Assembly (NCBI GenBank): GCA_022478985.1
Contig: JAKSZP010017391.1
Span: forward strand, 1-64,000
Direction of reading: 5' to 3'
DNA from: Massospora cicadina
Taxonomy: Eukaryota; Entomophthoromycota; Entomophthoromycetes; Entomophthorales; Entomophthoraceae
Length of the DNA: 64,000 nt
The notes under the pieces are model-generated. The model ran no database searches and had not been told where the DNA came from. It saw only the letters and a list, made by a program, of their open reading frames with translations. Made by a program: the position numbers and the translations under genes. Below, piece after piece: positions 11,640 to 22,296 of the stretch (positions are counted from its first letter, which is position 1; each line of letters opens with the position of its first letter).

Positions 11640-12690
11640 GGAGATAAAGATGGAGTTTCACAAGCACGTGGGCCATTGATGATTCCAAATGATGTCAGCA
11701 TACTGAAAGGAGAGGATCTACTAGGATTTCATGTCTGATGAAGTACACCAAGACTTGGAAATGTGTGTACCTTGTGCCAGTTTTCACCAGCTAAAGAAGC
11801 GATTTGAGTTTATGCCAATTCCCCCCACTACACTGTTAAGGAATGTCTCAATTGGCGTGTTACTGTTCCCAACTTTATCCAGTATAGGAAAATTTATCCT
11901 AGGAGCAATCACCACTTCATTAAGTGGGTCAAAACCTCCACAGTCAAGGCATATACCACGAATTCCACTGCTCGTTGCTTGTACAGTCAAGTGATCATAA
12001 GACACGGATGCCCTCAAGTTCTTCTATCAAACAATAGAAAAACTTTATCTTGGATATAGTGAGATATTGATGGATCTTGTAGTGGTGAAGCAGCAGTTCA
12101 CTATTTCCTACAATCCATCCTCCAGCAGAAGAGTTGAAAGAATCAAAGGATTCTAGGAGGAATTTTAAAGAAAATTGATTCTTAATTACAAATTGAAGTG
12201 GGACAAGTTGCTGCCATCAATGCTGTCAGATTACCAGTTAAGTCATCACCGCGTGATTGAGATGTCCCATTGAAGCCTTGTATGGGCAAGAGCCAACGCT
12301 GCCTACCCTCCTGGCTCTGATCATCTCAGCAGATTAAAAGAACCTATCACCTGGGAGTTACCAACAGGAGTTAGCTGAAGAGCTGATAAGAATACAATTA
12401 AAAGCTTCAGATTTTATTTAAGGAAGCCTTCTTCCAAGCCAATGAGAGAGTCAGAGAAGGACTAAGTTACCTGAGTTCAACATAGGAGACAAGGTATCTT
12501 TTTACAACTTATTGGGAATCCATATAGAGAAACTACAGGCCATATGGGCTGGGCCTGTGACTGTCCTAACACAGAGAATCTCAGAATGCTTTATATGGCA
12601 TGATGATACTGATATTGTTTTTAGTATAGTGCATGATCAGCAACTTCAATCATTCCCCAGGTATTGTCTTAGTAGGTTATTCTTGGATAT
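11640..12690 (+). pseudogene. Degenerate integrase of family B
   Basis: Zinc-binding-domain remnants are near 11670-11790, including 'GFHV' and 'CVPCASFHQLKK' (C-x2-C). Catalytic-core remnants span 11850-12170: 'RHGCPQVLLSNN' replaces the usual region of the second catalytic Asp, and the usual Asp is Asn here. Near 12290 'LYGQEPTLPTLLALI' corresponds to the conserved YG-x-x-P segment. The C-terminal module reads 'FNIGDKVSFYN' near 12475 and 'WAGPVTVL' near 12546, resembling the GPY/F module. Catalytic residues are lost, so the domain is inactive. Confidence 0.65.
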
Positions 12691-12699
12691 GGTAGCGAC

Positions 12700-13932
12700 T
12701 GTACAAACAGCCATTCCTCAACCAATGGAATGAGTGAGAAACCCCCCAAACCAGTGGAGGTACTGGTGACCATCCCACAACGAATGGAAAATCCAGAGGC
12801 CCTTTTATAGATTTGGGCAAGCTACAAAATTTGCACAAAAGTCAGGATGACTTCATGAGCAACAATTTTCCAAGAGAATGAGGTGGTCATGCGAAATATT
12901 TTTCACCCTGAGGAGTTAGATGAGTTAATTCACAATGAGGACATCGCTACTAAAATATTATGAAAAATTGATACCTTATATACCTTTGGAGTCCAAAATA
13001 ATTTACATTTCACCAGTGATGGAACGATGAGCAAACCTATTTTAAGCCAATGTGAGAATCTGAGGTTTGAGGTGAATATTACAAAATTGGGCAACCATCC
13101 TTTTTTAAGAGTCGCTCAAAGCCATGATGCAAGACATGTCATAGGAGCATTATCACTTGAACCTGAAATTGAAAAGGATATTACTAAATTTAGTAATCAA
13201 CCAATATTGCAAGTGGGTACAATGGTCCAATACCCAGAAGAATGACCTAGTACAAAGGCCCCTGAACGTTCAAGTTCAGGGGTGACACTGCGAGATGGAG
13301 CTTGTGAATACAAGAACTATCTCAAATGGACGAAGTGATGAAAGCAGCATGTAGAAGAAGTCTATCTAGAATACCTTGAAAAATCCTCATACCAAACCCT
13401 AAATTCCCAACTATTTCTCATTATCTCATTTAACTTATATATCTTAATTTACACTGAAACATAAGGTATTTTCACTTTTTTAACTCAATAAAACCTTTCT
13501 ACAGAATCTCAAGCTTATCTTTTGTTTAAACTATTGTTAATTAAGGGCATTATTCTCCAGTAAATAGTTTGTGATTAATCAGATACTCTGTGTCCAGTAA
13601 CTAATCTGAGGCCTGCCTTGTTTGGAAGAAGACACTCTCTGTAGCGGATAACTTGGCGCTGATAACGCCAAGGGAAAGGTTGGAAAGTTTCCCGTTGAGT
13701 ACCAAAAAACAACTCATGTCAAAATATATAAGAGTGTCAAAAAGTTCACCATGGGAGTGAACAGTTCATACAAGCAAATAATGATACAAGGGGTAGCATC
13801 AAAGGAGAATTTTCCTTAAAGAGCAATTTTGATATTAGTAAAGATTGTCTGGTGACTAATCTGCGCTGAGTAGACCCCATGAGCGGCAAGTTGGACTCTA
13901 AAGTTAAGCAAGCTGAGGTCTGTGCACTGACT
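12700..13932 (+). repeat. 3' LTR of family B element
   Basis: It is colinear with 6381-7614. It carries the best-preserved version of the LTR reading frame (13027-13245, 72 codons, containing ITKFSNQPILQVGTMVQYP). Similarity to the other LTRs stops within a few bases of 13932. Beyond that point a different direct repeat (13932-14162) begins, so the true terminus may have been clipped. A T-rich or purine-rich tract immediately upstream is not obvious. Confidence 0.7.
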
Positions 13933-15040
13933 GGTAAGTTTTCTCTATCTGTGCTTCTCTGATTTCCCTGATGATTGGTATATATGAATTCCTTAGCTCT
14001 CAAGAGAACCCCATCATGAGATTCTCAATTTTTTAAGATCACCTTGAATGAGCGTTTTTTTAATCAAATAAAAGCGTTCATAATAATCTCTGTAGTTTTG
14101 CTGGCAATTATGCAAAAGCCCCCTAAAGTTTAGTTCATTGTAATGGATGCCCTTCAACTGCATTTTTGCTGATTTGGTAAATGGCCATCCATTATATAAA
14201 TCAAAATTTTTTTTGTGCCCTGTTGAGTACCAATGTCATAAATCTGCCAGCTGCCAAGATGTCCGCCGTGCTCCCACCTCCCATCATGCCCTCCATTGGG
14301 CTGCATGCAACCATAATTTCAACCCCCTTCAGTGCCTCACAATACAATCCTTCAGGTTGTGCCTCGTTTCCATCCACCAAGGCTGTTTCTACTCATGTGG
14401 CCCAGAACAAAGTGGTGTTTAGCATTGCCGCCTTATTTATAAGTGGCATTACTTGACACTGTGCAAAGGCTACACCAGTATTTCCATGACTGTAATGTCA
14501 TGTATGCAGTGCCATATGTAAATCCTGCCGCGCCTTACCTGGAGCGCTTGCCATATCACCTCTCTTCTTACCTCCACAATTGTCCTCTGAGGCATCCATC
14601 TTAAAATGGGTGATGTCATGACACAACATACGTCACTTGTGGCATTTGATTTTTCAAAATAAAAGTTGGTTTTGAATATATACCTTATAAAGCCCAACGC
14701 AACTCCCTCTTTTGTTGTATGGCGCCAGATCTCCCAGACATGCATCAATGAGTTTATAATTACTAAAAATCCTGTAGCTTGATAGCAAAGCTGGAATTTG
14801 CTAACTCTTTCCTTGTGTTTCTTCCTCTGTGCTGCGCTGATTTACCCAATAATTGGTATACACATAAAACCTAAATTTTCAAAAGACCCCAAATTTGAAA
14901 TCCTCAGGTTATTTTAGCTCACCCCAAGCAATCACTTTTTACTTCAAATAAAAGTGTTTAGTCCAATCTATGTTTTTGTCTTGCAGCTCTGAAAAGCACC
15001 CTAAAGTTTAAGCTGACATAGTGGATGACCTTCCGCTGCA
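13932..15040. mobile_element. TRIM-like element: two ~230-bp direct repeats around 0.6 kb
   Basis: Segments 13932-14162 and about 14797-15040 are diverged direct copies. Shared landmarks are 'gctgatttaccc..aattggtata', 'caaataaaagcgtt/caaataaaagtgtt', 'cctaaagttta' and 'ctgca' at the end. Both can be framed as TG...CA. The 0.6 kb between them holds two overlapping frames (14147-14422 and 14181-14456) without known domains, and a TATA-like 'cttataaagccc' near 14688. No target duplication was found. This fits a terminal-repeat retrotransposon in miniature, but a simple segmental duplication is not excluded. Confidence 0.4.
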
Positions 15041-15131
15041 TTCAGGCTAGTGCAATAGATAAACATTTTTAACTACCTTTGGAATGAAGATTTGCCCAAC
15101 TCACTGTATTGGTTGTATTCTTTTTACTTGG

Positions 15132-15690
15132 TGTCAGTATTTCACCCCTATTTGGTTAAGTCTTACCCTGGGATTAAACTCATTACAGCCCTTTAGGAAA
15201 ATCTTGGGTAAATAGGCCTGACGCCTAATATTATTTAATATTTATTATAAAAATTATTATCATTATTTTTGGTTCAGAACAGATATCAGATCAGATCTTT
15301 GGCAAGTTGATAAATTCTCTCATCAAATATCTTAATCATATTAACTGTATTATATTACTAAATTAGTAATATCACAATTGAACTTATATAATGCTCAAAT
15401 AATCTAAATAAATGACAGGTTCTACTTGCTTTTATATTATAAATTTATATTAAATAAGAATTGCTCCAAGGACTGATAACCCTTGGAGCAACAATATGTC
15501 ATCCAGGGTCTCAAATGTCTATTTATTCTGAGAATAACATTCTATTCTTTATATTCCAAGTCAGAACAGAATATTGACCTAGTGAATTTATATATATTTA
15601 CTTTCTATAAGGGAATCTATTTTCTTTGACTAATTTGTTACTTATTTGATAAACCTCAAATCCAGTATAAGGGCCTTAGAGTTTGGCTGG
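15132..15690 (+). repeat. Family D repeat, copy 1 (probable LTR)
   Basis: It is colinear with 27715-28265 in the same orientation. Both begin TGTCAG, followed by 'accc.tatttggttaa', and both end at 'ggccttagagtt..gctg.tgg'. Inside is a perfect 21-nt palindrome-like repeat (15352-15372, arms ATATTACTAA/TTAGTAATAT) and a perfect 11-bp stem (TTGCTCCAAGG at 15461-15471, CCTTGGAGCAA at 15481-15491). The two copies lie about 12.6 kb apart, but only about 1.7 kb apart once the nested element is removed. This suggests the two LTRs of a non-autonomous element. A matching target duplication was not found. Confidence 0.6.
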
Positions 15691-16714
15691 TGGTGTCAAA
15701 ATCTGAGGATTGCCCAATTGATTAATTAAATTCTGCATGGTAAATTGAGCTGAAATTCAGCCGGTGGATCCTTGATTTGGTCAGTTGCTTACAGTTTTAG
15801 AGCCGTCCAAAAATGCAATAAGCATACAAAAACAGCTCCAACCTTTCTGGCTGATTTTGGGTTTAATTTCCCCCTCATAATTGGGAACTTCAGCTGAGGC
15901 AGGCAAATTGGCAAGCTGGGGATCCTGAGATCCCAGCTTGCTGACACTCTTCAAAAGTGACTTATGAAAAAAATCAAATAAAGATAAAATAGAAAAGATT
16001 TTTATTAGACTAGATTATTTGATAATAATTCATTAGGCCAGGCGCCAGTATTTATACCTATAGGGCATCTCCTGGCCACATTCAGCACAAAATTTTAACA
16101 GCTATTTTACCAGCTCATTTCAGCCTATGACTGAAACCTTTTCTTAGGTTCATTGGTGGCAAAATACACTCAAAAATTGGGAAGATTTCAGGTACAAAAA
16201 TTGCAATAAAAGCATGCAAAATTTTTCCAAGGTCTTCTGGAATTCAGTTTCATCATACTGCTGATAAAACAGACCTTCTGTGAAATTTTGGCCTCAATTG
16301 AAATAAATGATGCACCTCTAATTGAGACGTCAGCAGGCCTTCTCCTTGATAGCACTATGTAACCCCTTTCAGATGGTCCACGCAATTGCTATCATGCTGA
16401 TTATGCAGATTGACATACAAATTTTCGCCCTAGGGCAGAAAATTGATTATGTTGTTCATTTGTTTGATTGTCCATGGGACTTTTAAATGTAACTTCAGGT
16501 CATTCCCAAATAATTTTGTATACAAATTTCTTATATTGGGTCTTGAATAATCAGGACTAGTTGCTGAGTTTTGGGGCAGAGATAATTGGCCCAACTGTGC
16601 AAATGGATTTGGTCCAAGCTTCCAATAGAATATTTAATTAAATTGACATTAAGTTGATCAACTTGGCTAAGTAGTTGCAGAGAAGGTTAACCTAAATGTG
16701 TGGGGATACTTGGC
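15691..16714. other. Non-coding interior between family D copies (left part)
   Basis: AT-rich sequence without a convincing gene. A short minus-strand frame at 16188-16385 has no recognisable motif. The segment ends exactly at the ATAAG target duplication of the next element. Together with 27064-27714 it would form the interior of the family D element before the later insertion. Confidence 0.4.
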
Positions 16715-16719
16715 ATAAG

Positions 16720-17545
16720 TGTTGAGTAATTGACTGGACCTAATTGTCAGATATTTGATCATATCAGATATCAGCGATTATGGTTCAGGTGTATCCTAAG
16801 TATATCCAAACTTGGGAATTGCAGCCTAGCAATTTCACTTAATTATATTTGACTATGATGACATGGGCTCAAGGGTCCTGTTGGTTAGGTTGGACTTAAA
16901 TAAGTTTTGACTAATGACTCGGGCACATGGGCTTTGTTGGTATATGTCAAAACTAGTTTGTAATGTTAGTCAAGTTTTTAATCAAATTAATTCTAATTAG
17001 TGTAACAAATCACCTTGGCATGTGCTGCTGATTGCATGTGAAAGTGAATTGGTTCAGCTATTTTGAAGACATGATGAAACGCCATCTCAAGAATGATGAT
17101 GGTGTTTACACTGACCCTGAGGCTGAGCATGATGCCTTGATTCAAAGTATATGTAGAAGTTCTTACAAACTTTTTACATGGTTAAGTGCCACTGAAATTA
17201 AGTCGTCATGGGTAAGATGTGGTGAACATCAAACCCTAAAAATAACCCTAAAGTTGACATTAATAAAATATATTCAACTACTGGACTTGTTTATACTTTA
17301 ATTAATAAACTTTTTTGTGTTTAGTAATTTCTTTTGTATTAGTCAGCTTTTACTTAAAATCAGTAAAATCAGGGTGGCGTGCCATCATCAAAGTAAAAAT
17401 GACAGGGAATACAAATTAAATACTAAGAAGCTATAATTTAAATTCTAATCACCATCTTGTCTGTTGTCTTCACACAATAGATGCTTAAAACTGCATTTCA
17501 CACCTGACGAAGAACCAGCCATCAGACAAAGCCCAAAATTCAACA
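16720..17545 (+). repeat. 5' LTR of the ATAAG element
   Basis: Its partner is 19601-19687 joined to 26315-27058. The ends are TGTTGA/TCAACA. Differences between the LTRs are largely CG/CA/TG exchanges, for example 'actcggg/actcagg' and 'gctgatt/gccaatt'. A frame of 89 codons (17032-17301) inside the LTR is preserved in the partner LTR (26532-26789): it reads 'HVKVN', 'FSYFEDMMK' and 'DGVYTDPEAEHDAL' in both. It matches no family I know. Confidence 0.9.
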
Positions 17546-17546
17546 A

Positions 17547-18806
17547 ATGGCGTTCATGGCTGGGACCGCAGATGGTGACCAGTATCAAAGTTTGAGCGAA
17601 CAAATTTTGCAGATGAAGGATGAATACACCAGAAAAATCAATGATTGCAATGATAATATTGATGGTATTAATGATTCAAACAATAATCTCCATGGAGAAT
17701 TGAACCAGTGCAAGAAGGCAATGAAAGAAAAGGACCAAGTGATTTTTACCTTGCAACTACAAGCTACTAGCCTGAATGAGGAAATAGCGAAATTAAAATT
17801 AAAAACCCAAAATCATGTCAATTGGAAAATCAAAATCAACGAATGAATTCAAAATCTAGCTGATGGGCATTGTCAGTGTGCTACAACCCACTTGACTGGA
17901 AATTCTTCTGAATATTATGAGGACGAAGCTTCAGAAATAGCTACCTAAATAGATGCTGGGCCACATTGACAACTGCCTAGCAATATGATTGCTTTGGTCA
18001 ACACTAACACCTCAAACAGGGCTACGATGCCCCAACGCCCTAGTACGCCTGGTTCTGGTCAACAAAGGAGTAAATTATGATAACCAGGAATGGGGAAGCA
18101 ATAATTTCAAACCAGCAAACCTGCGGGCCTTTGACAAGAATGGAAGTATTACCACCTTAATCAAATGCTTTGAAGTGGCCATGCATGGGGCCAGCGACTG
18201 TAACAAAGCAGCCACCATGATTAACTGCTTGGATGAGTGGAGCATGAGTTGATTATGCCTCACATTAACGAAAATCCAACATATGCTGAAGTCAAGGAGG
18301 CCGTGCTTCATGAATTTGGAGGTCCAGAACGGATAATGACCAGAAAATCCAAATTTATGAACATCAGCTCTAAGAAAGATGAAGCAATTGACAAATTTAT
18401 GGATCAATTCTATTGTGAAGCTCAAGTTATCTTAGGCGCTCAAGCCATGGTCAATTTTGATGCCAAGATTGCACTAGAGCATGCAGTAGAACCTTACCTT
18501 AATATATCAAACACTCTATTGCCTGCTTTTGTGCAAAACCTTGTGACATCTGAATCGGTAGACTATTTATGCAGATGCTCAAAAAATTACAGCCCTCCTA
18601 ATACTGGTTACAGATTGGGAACTGCTGCCTTTGCTGGAAAGACCTTCAAAACTAATGAGAAGATTAACACCTCACGGTCAGTGAGTGAAATTACTTGCTT
18701 TAATTGCAATTGTAAAGGTCACTATGCTTCCCAATGCCAACAGCAAAATGTCAATGTAGTCCTTCCCAATACCGTGCAGGAGGAGGGAAAAGAACAAGAA
18801 CAATAG
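17547..18806 (+). pseudogene. Broken gag of the ATAAG element (coiled coil, capsid, CCHC knuckle)
   Basis: The ATG lies only two bases after the LTR. The N-terminal 99 codons (17547-17846) are hydrophilic and coiled-coil-like (heptad-like Leu/Ile with many Glu/Lys). After several stops a capsid-like stretch follows ('NFKPANLRAFDKNGSITTLI' near 18101, continuing in another frame from 18237). The last open part (18237-18806) ends in a zinc knuckle, CFNCNCKGHYASQC, a perfect C-x2-C-x4-H-x4-C. Gag would package the element RNA. A frameshift near 18240 and stops near 17846-17970 break the frame. Confidence 0.75.
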
Positions 18807-19047
18807 ATGGGAGATGCTCTATTGTGCCTACAACACCAGTCCCACCTGATTGACAAGCAAACGATGGCCATGGGGCCTTGCTTAACAATGAAATCAATTC
18901 TATTTTAGTATTGAATGAAGAATCCTTGAACATACATGCGGTAACTCGCTCCCAGAGTAAGGTTGTCACACCTGAAGACTCTGAAGTAGTTGCTAAACCA
19001 TATGTGCAACAATACTTGAGAATATTCCAGCTGTTGGGCATGAAGGA

Positions 19048-19251
19048 ATGACTAAGTTCAAGGAAAGAGATTTAGTAGTATATTGTGACACTCATATTGC
19101 AGGTCGCGCGCACAAGCTAGCCTCACTTTGGAAGGGTCCATTTATTATATTGGAGAAATTCTCTGAAGATGTATATACCATTAAGGATCAAGGTGGCTTG
19201 GTTGTGAATCGAGTACATGCTAAGTTCCTTCATCCATATCATAAAGAATAA
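19048..19251 (+). pseudogene. Isolated integrase C-terminal (GPY/F) module
   Basis: The open frame of 67 codons contains 'KERDLVVYCDTH', 'LWKGPFIILEKFSEDVYTI' and 'VVNRVHAKFLHPYH'. G-P-F followed by a hydrophobic strand is the GPY/F module at the end of Ty3/gypsy integrases. The rest of pol is absent, so this is the stump left after an internal deletion between gag and the pol end. A diverged relative is on the minus strand at 56282-56497 (YCDTH and VNRVHAKYL). Purine tract and 3' LTR follow 350 bp downstream. Confidence 0.75.
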
Positions 19252-19587
19252 TAATAATATAATAAAATAATAATAAAATATATAAAAAAATGAAAAGTAA
19301 AAAAAGAAATAATAATGCTAATTGCAAGCCATAGAGTTTATTTCATAGAATTGATGCCTCACTGGCATTAGAACTAGGTACCCCTTCATTGGTAGGGGGA
19401 GGAGAGTGTGATTGAACCAGAGAAGTCTACCCTGATGGAGATGTGCTAAACCCAAGAAAGCTCGGCACCAGGCACGCTAGCCCTGTTGACTTAGGTAAGG
19501 CTATTGAGATAACATTCAAACTTTGATGAATGTGAAAACTAGACATTGTGACTCAGGAAGAAGGATACCCACCACTTATATCCAGTC

Positions 19588-19600
19588 AAGGTGGGGGAAG
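19588..19600 (+). promoter_or_regulatory. Polypurine tract of the ATAAG element
   Basis: The tract 'aaggtgggggaag' ends exactly at the TGTTGAG start of the 3' LTR. It supports both the LTR boundary and the plus orientation of the element. Confidence 0.75.
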
Positions 19601-20229
19601 TGTTGAGTAATTAACTGGACCTAATTGTTGGATAATCAATCATATCAGATATAAGCAATTATGGTTCAGGTGTATCCTAAGTATATCTGTGACAAACGGG
19701 GTCTCTCCACATTGACACAAAGAAGTTGAGTAAGAGGTCCCATGTGAGGGCCCATAGGCAAGAGAGGGCCACTGTGGTGAGGTCCCTCATCTGTTGGCTT
19801 GTTGAGTGGCTTAGATACCCCTGGAACACTGTAAGGATGATGCTCGCACTGAGGAGGGCAGTTTGGCCTCCAGAGAGAGCATACAGAGAGGCGACAGCTC
19901 TGTAAAAATCCAAGGAATGGTTCATGTTGCTTCACTCAAAATCTTGATTCTCCTTAAGATCTCAAATAAATGATTTCAAAATCTCAAGATTTTTTTCGAT
20001 TTTTAAGGTTTTTATTGTATATATCAGAAGATGAAGTTGTCTTAAACACCTTTGCTTGGTTTGTTTTTATATTAGGGAATGGGGGATGTGGGGAAATTGG
20101 ACCCCGCGGAGTCCATGGGCAGCGGGCTATCCGCAGGCCTATTTCAAGAATCTCAGCCTCCGATATTCCCATCTAGGCATGTTCTAGACCATTCATTGAG
20201 TACCCATGTTGTTACAGAAACTTTTTTTC

Positions 20230-20553
20230 TCATATATTTTTGTTTGTTGAGGATGAATCAGAACTCATCTTGACCTTATTGCCAAAATTCCCATTTTTGG
20301 GATAATTTGGCCCAGCAGCCCCTGATTCACTGGGCTGCCCTTTGCCATGGCTCTTGATAATTTTGATGAGTGGCAGATTCAGCTTGGCAGCTCCTGATTC
20401 ATTGAGCTGCCCAATGTCATCATTTCCTTTTCTGGTGTTATTTGGCTTGGTAGCTCCTGATTTGTTGAGCTGCCTGATGCCATCATTTCCTCTTTTGGTG
20501 TTATTCAGCTTGGCAGCTCCTGATTCACTGAGCTGCCTGATGCCATGATTCAT
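20230..20553 (-). CDS. LTR-internal frame with 21-residue repeats
   Basis: The 107-codon minus-strand frame reads repeats of the type 'RQLSESGAAKLNN-KRGNDG'. A 132-codon version is at 25593-25991 in the other LTR. Repeats are polar, rich in Ser, Gly, Asn and Lys, and have no known domain. The 63-bp DNA period being a multiple of three explains why the frame stays open, so coding potential may be incidental to the hairpins. Listed because the frame is conserved in both LTRs. Low confidence that it is translated. Confidence 0.3.
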   Translation of the reverse strand: MNHGIRQLSESGAAKLNNTKRGNDGIRQLNKSGATKPNNTRKGNDDIGQLNESGAAKLNLPLIKIIKSHGKGQPSESGAAGPNYPKNGNFGNKVKMSSDSSSTNKNI

Positions 20554-20610
20554 GCCGCTTCTGTTTTTGGCATAAAAAAGCTTGGCAGCCCCTGATTTGC
20601 TGAGCTGCTC
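20315..20610. repeat. Imperfect tandem array of hairpin units (period 63-72 bp) in LTR
   Basis: Each unit holds two short arms around a 10-nt 'ctgatt' loop. The arms are GGCAGCTC/GAGCTGCC at 20386-20411 and 20512-20537, and GGTAGCTC/GAGCTGCC at 20449-20474 (one G-T pair). In the first unit (20315-20338) they become GCAGCCC/GGGCTGC, a compensated change on both sides. A fifth, decayed unit starts at 20584. The three central units are exactly 63 bp apart. The array recurs in the other LTR (25753-26060). On the minus strand the 63-bp period encodes 21-residue repeats. Confidence 0.75.
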
Positions 20611-20880
20611 TTTGCTATTGCCAATCTCTATGCATGGGACCTCAGAATTTGGGTTGGCAGCCTCTGATTGGCCCAGTTGCCATTTATGTCAACCTTTGCT
20701 ACCTTTGCCTCGAGGTTTGATTGATTTTGCAGCATCTGATTTGACAGAATGCCATTTTTGAGGGTCGTTGCCCTTGAGCCCTACATTTTTATGTAAATTG
20801 TGCGCGGTACTATTAGCTGTGATCCCCGCCTTAGGGGGGTTGGGGCTATGTGATGTTCAGGCAGTGACTTGACTGTCACA

Positions 20881-20894
20881 TCACCCCCTCAGAG
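20881..20894 (-). promoter_or_regulatory. Polypurine tract of the nested element
   Basis: On the minus strand 'tctgagggggtga' directly precedes the LTR start TGTGACAG. This is the position and composition of a plus-strand priming tract. The minus-strand element at 59400 onward has a very similar tract (gaagggggtga). Confidence 0.7.
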
Positions 20895-21205
20895 GAGAGT
20901 CCCCTACGCCCCCAGTATTCCTCCACCTTCTGGGGACAGTTGGCATAATCAGTGGCAGTTTGCCAGGAGGATTCTTCTTTCAGGTAGCCAACCCATTTCA
21001 CCAAGTACCATCACTTTTTGTGAGCGATCTTGGTGTCTAGAATCTCCTCCACCTCATATTCTGCCTCCCCTGGGTTGTCTGACTGGACCAGCTCCAGCTT
21101 TGCTGGTATGGGTCCTTCATACTTCTGGAGCTACAAAACATGTAAAACTGGGTGTGCGCGCAAACCTTCTGGGAATTCCAACTCGTACACCACCTCATTC
21201 ACCTG

Positions 21206-22250
21206 TCAGATGACCTTGTAGGGTCCCAGGTTGACCGGTCCAAACTTCCTACACTTTCCCAGGGCTGTGTAGTGTTTTGCATTTATTAATACATAGTCAC
21301 CATCTTTGAGGAGTGGAGCCTCTGAGTGATGCACATCCGCCTTCCTCTTCTGAGCCTCCACCGCCTTCTCCAGGTTGGCTCTCAAAATCTCAAATTTTTC
21401 CTTTATTCTGGCCACTAACTCATCTGCCACAGGATTCATTCCCCTTGCGTGTCCCTCCATCATCCATGGGTGATACCCATGGTTCGCGAAGAAGGGCGAT
21501 GTTCCAGTCAATGAATACACCAGGTTGTTGTACGCAAACTGTGCAATCCTCAGCCACTTGATCCAATGATCTTGTCATGAAGTGAGATAGCACTGTAGGT
21601 ACTGTTCCAGGGTCTGATTGACCCTCTCTGTCTGGCCATCTGACTGGGGTGGTAGGCGGAGGAACAGCAAGGTTTAATGTAAATTTTCCAGGAGGTGATC
21701 CCAAAGCCTGGAGATGAACTGCAGGCCCCTGTCCGAGATGATCTTGTCTGGGAGTCCATGTCAAGCAAAGACCTCCCTCACGAAGATTTTGGTCATGTCC
21801 TTTGCCGTGACCTTAGAGGTGCAGGGGAAGAACTCAGCATACTTCATTAGTCAGTCCACCACCACCATGACTGCATCGTAGCCCTCTGATTTTGGGAGCC
21901 TGGTGATAAAATCCACACTCAGGGAGGTCCACAGCATTCGGGCGATCTGTAGTGGCTTGAGCTTCCCTGCAGGTAAGGCAGCGCGCGGTATACCCTCTCA
22001 CCGTTCCCTCTAGGCCCAGCCAGGAGTAGTTTCAGCATATTAGCTTGATCATTTTTCCCACCCCAGGGTGTCCCGCCAGGGGGTGGTCATGACATAGCTC
22101 CATTATCTCAGTTTGAAGCTTGAGCGTCGGGACCCATAGACGGTCGTGGTGCAGGATGAGGCCTCCCTCCCTCCCTCCTGAAATTCTTGTAGCCTTCGCT
22201 GGAGTCCACTCACTCTATCTATCTCCTGACCGTTTCTCTGAATTTGGTGC
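21206..22250 (-). pseudogene. Integrase of the nested element
   Basis: On the minus strand the zinc-binding domain is readable near 21950-22100 ('HDHPLAGHPGVGKMIKLI', then C-x2-C in 'RCLTCREA'). The core is broken among frames between about 21420 and 21900. The downstream part (21206-21520, 104 codons) carries 'LTGTSPFFANHGYHP' and ends with 'DGDYVLINAKHY' and 'RKFGPVNLGPYKVI', the GPY/F module, in canonical position. The integrase joins cDNA to host DNA. Frameshifts in the core make this copy inactive. Confidence 0.8.
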
Positions 22251-22296
22251 ATTGTTGGGCTGTTCAAATTCTTTCTTTTAGGTCAGCGCGTTCCTT

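Larger units (their letters stand above)
6381..13932 (+). mobile_element. Full-length decayed Ty3/gypsy element (family B)
   Basis: Two direct repeats of about 1.2 kb (6381-7614 and 12700-13932, roughly three quarters identical by eye) bracket gag, protease, RT, RNase H and integrase remnants in Ty3/gypsy order. A TGG-starting primer-binding-site candidate follows the first LTR at 7615. All coding regions carry stops and frameshifts, and the LTRs differ by substitutions and indels, so the copy is old. No matching target duplication was found, perhaps because the ends are decayed and the right end abuts another repeat at 13932. Related copies are at 785-1870 (reversed LTR), 28280-29040 (reversed gag) and 52105-54430 (LTR plus gag). 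Confidence 0.75.
19688..20880 (-). repeat. 3' LTR (element orientation) of the nested Ty3/gypsy
   Basis: The partner is 25125-26309. The polypurine tract sits directly against it on the minus strand ('gagggggtga', complement of 20881-20890). It holds hairpins at 20315-20338, 20386-20411, 20449-20474 and 20512-20537, and the repeat-encoding frame at 20230-20553. Confidence 0.9.

Noticed and set aside
20342..20548. Plus-strand frame with 'SLAAPDSLSC' repeats
   Set aside because: It is the antisense reading of the 63-bp tandem repeat; any frame through a period divisible by three stays open.
20315..20610. CRISPR-like array (regular repeats with spacers)
   Set aside because: Repeats are imperfect, the 'spacers' are themselves related, and the array lies inside both LTRs of a eukaryotic retrotransposon.
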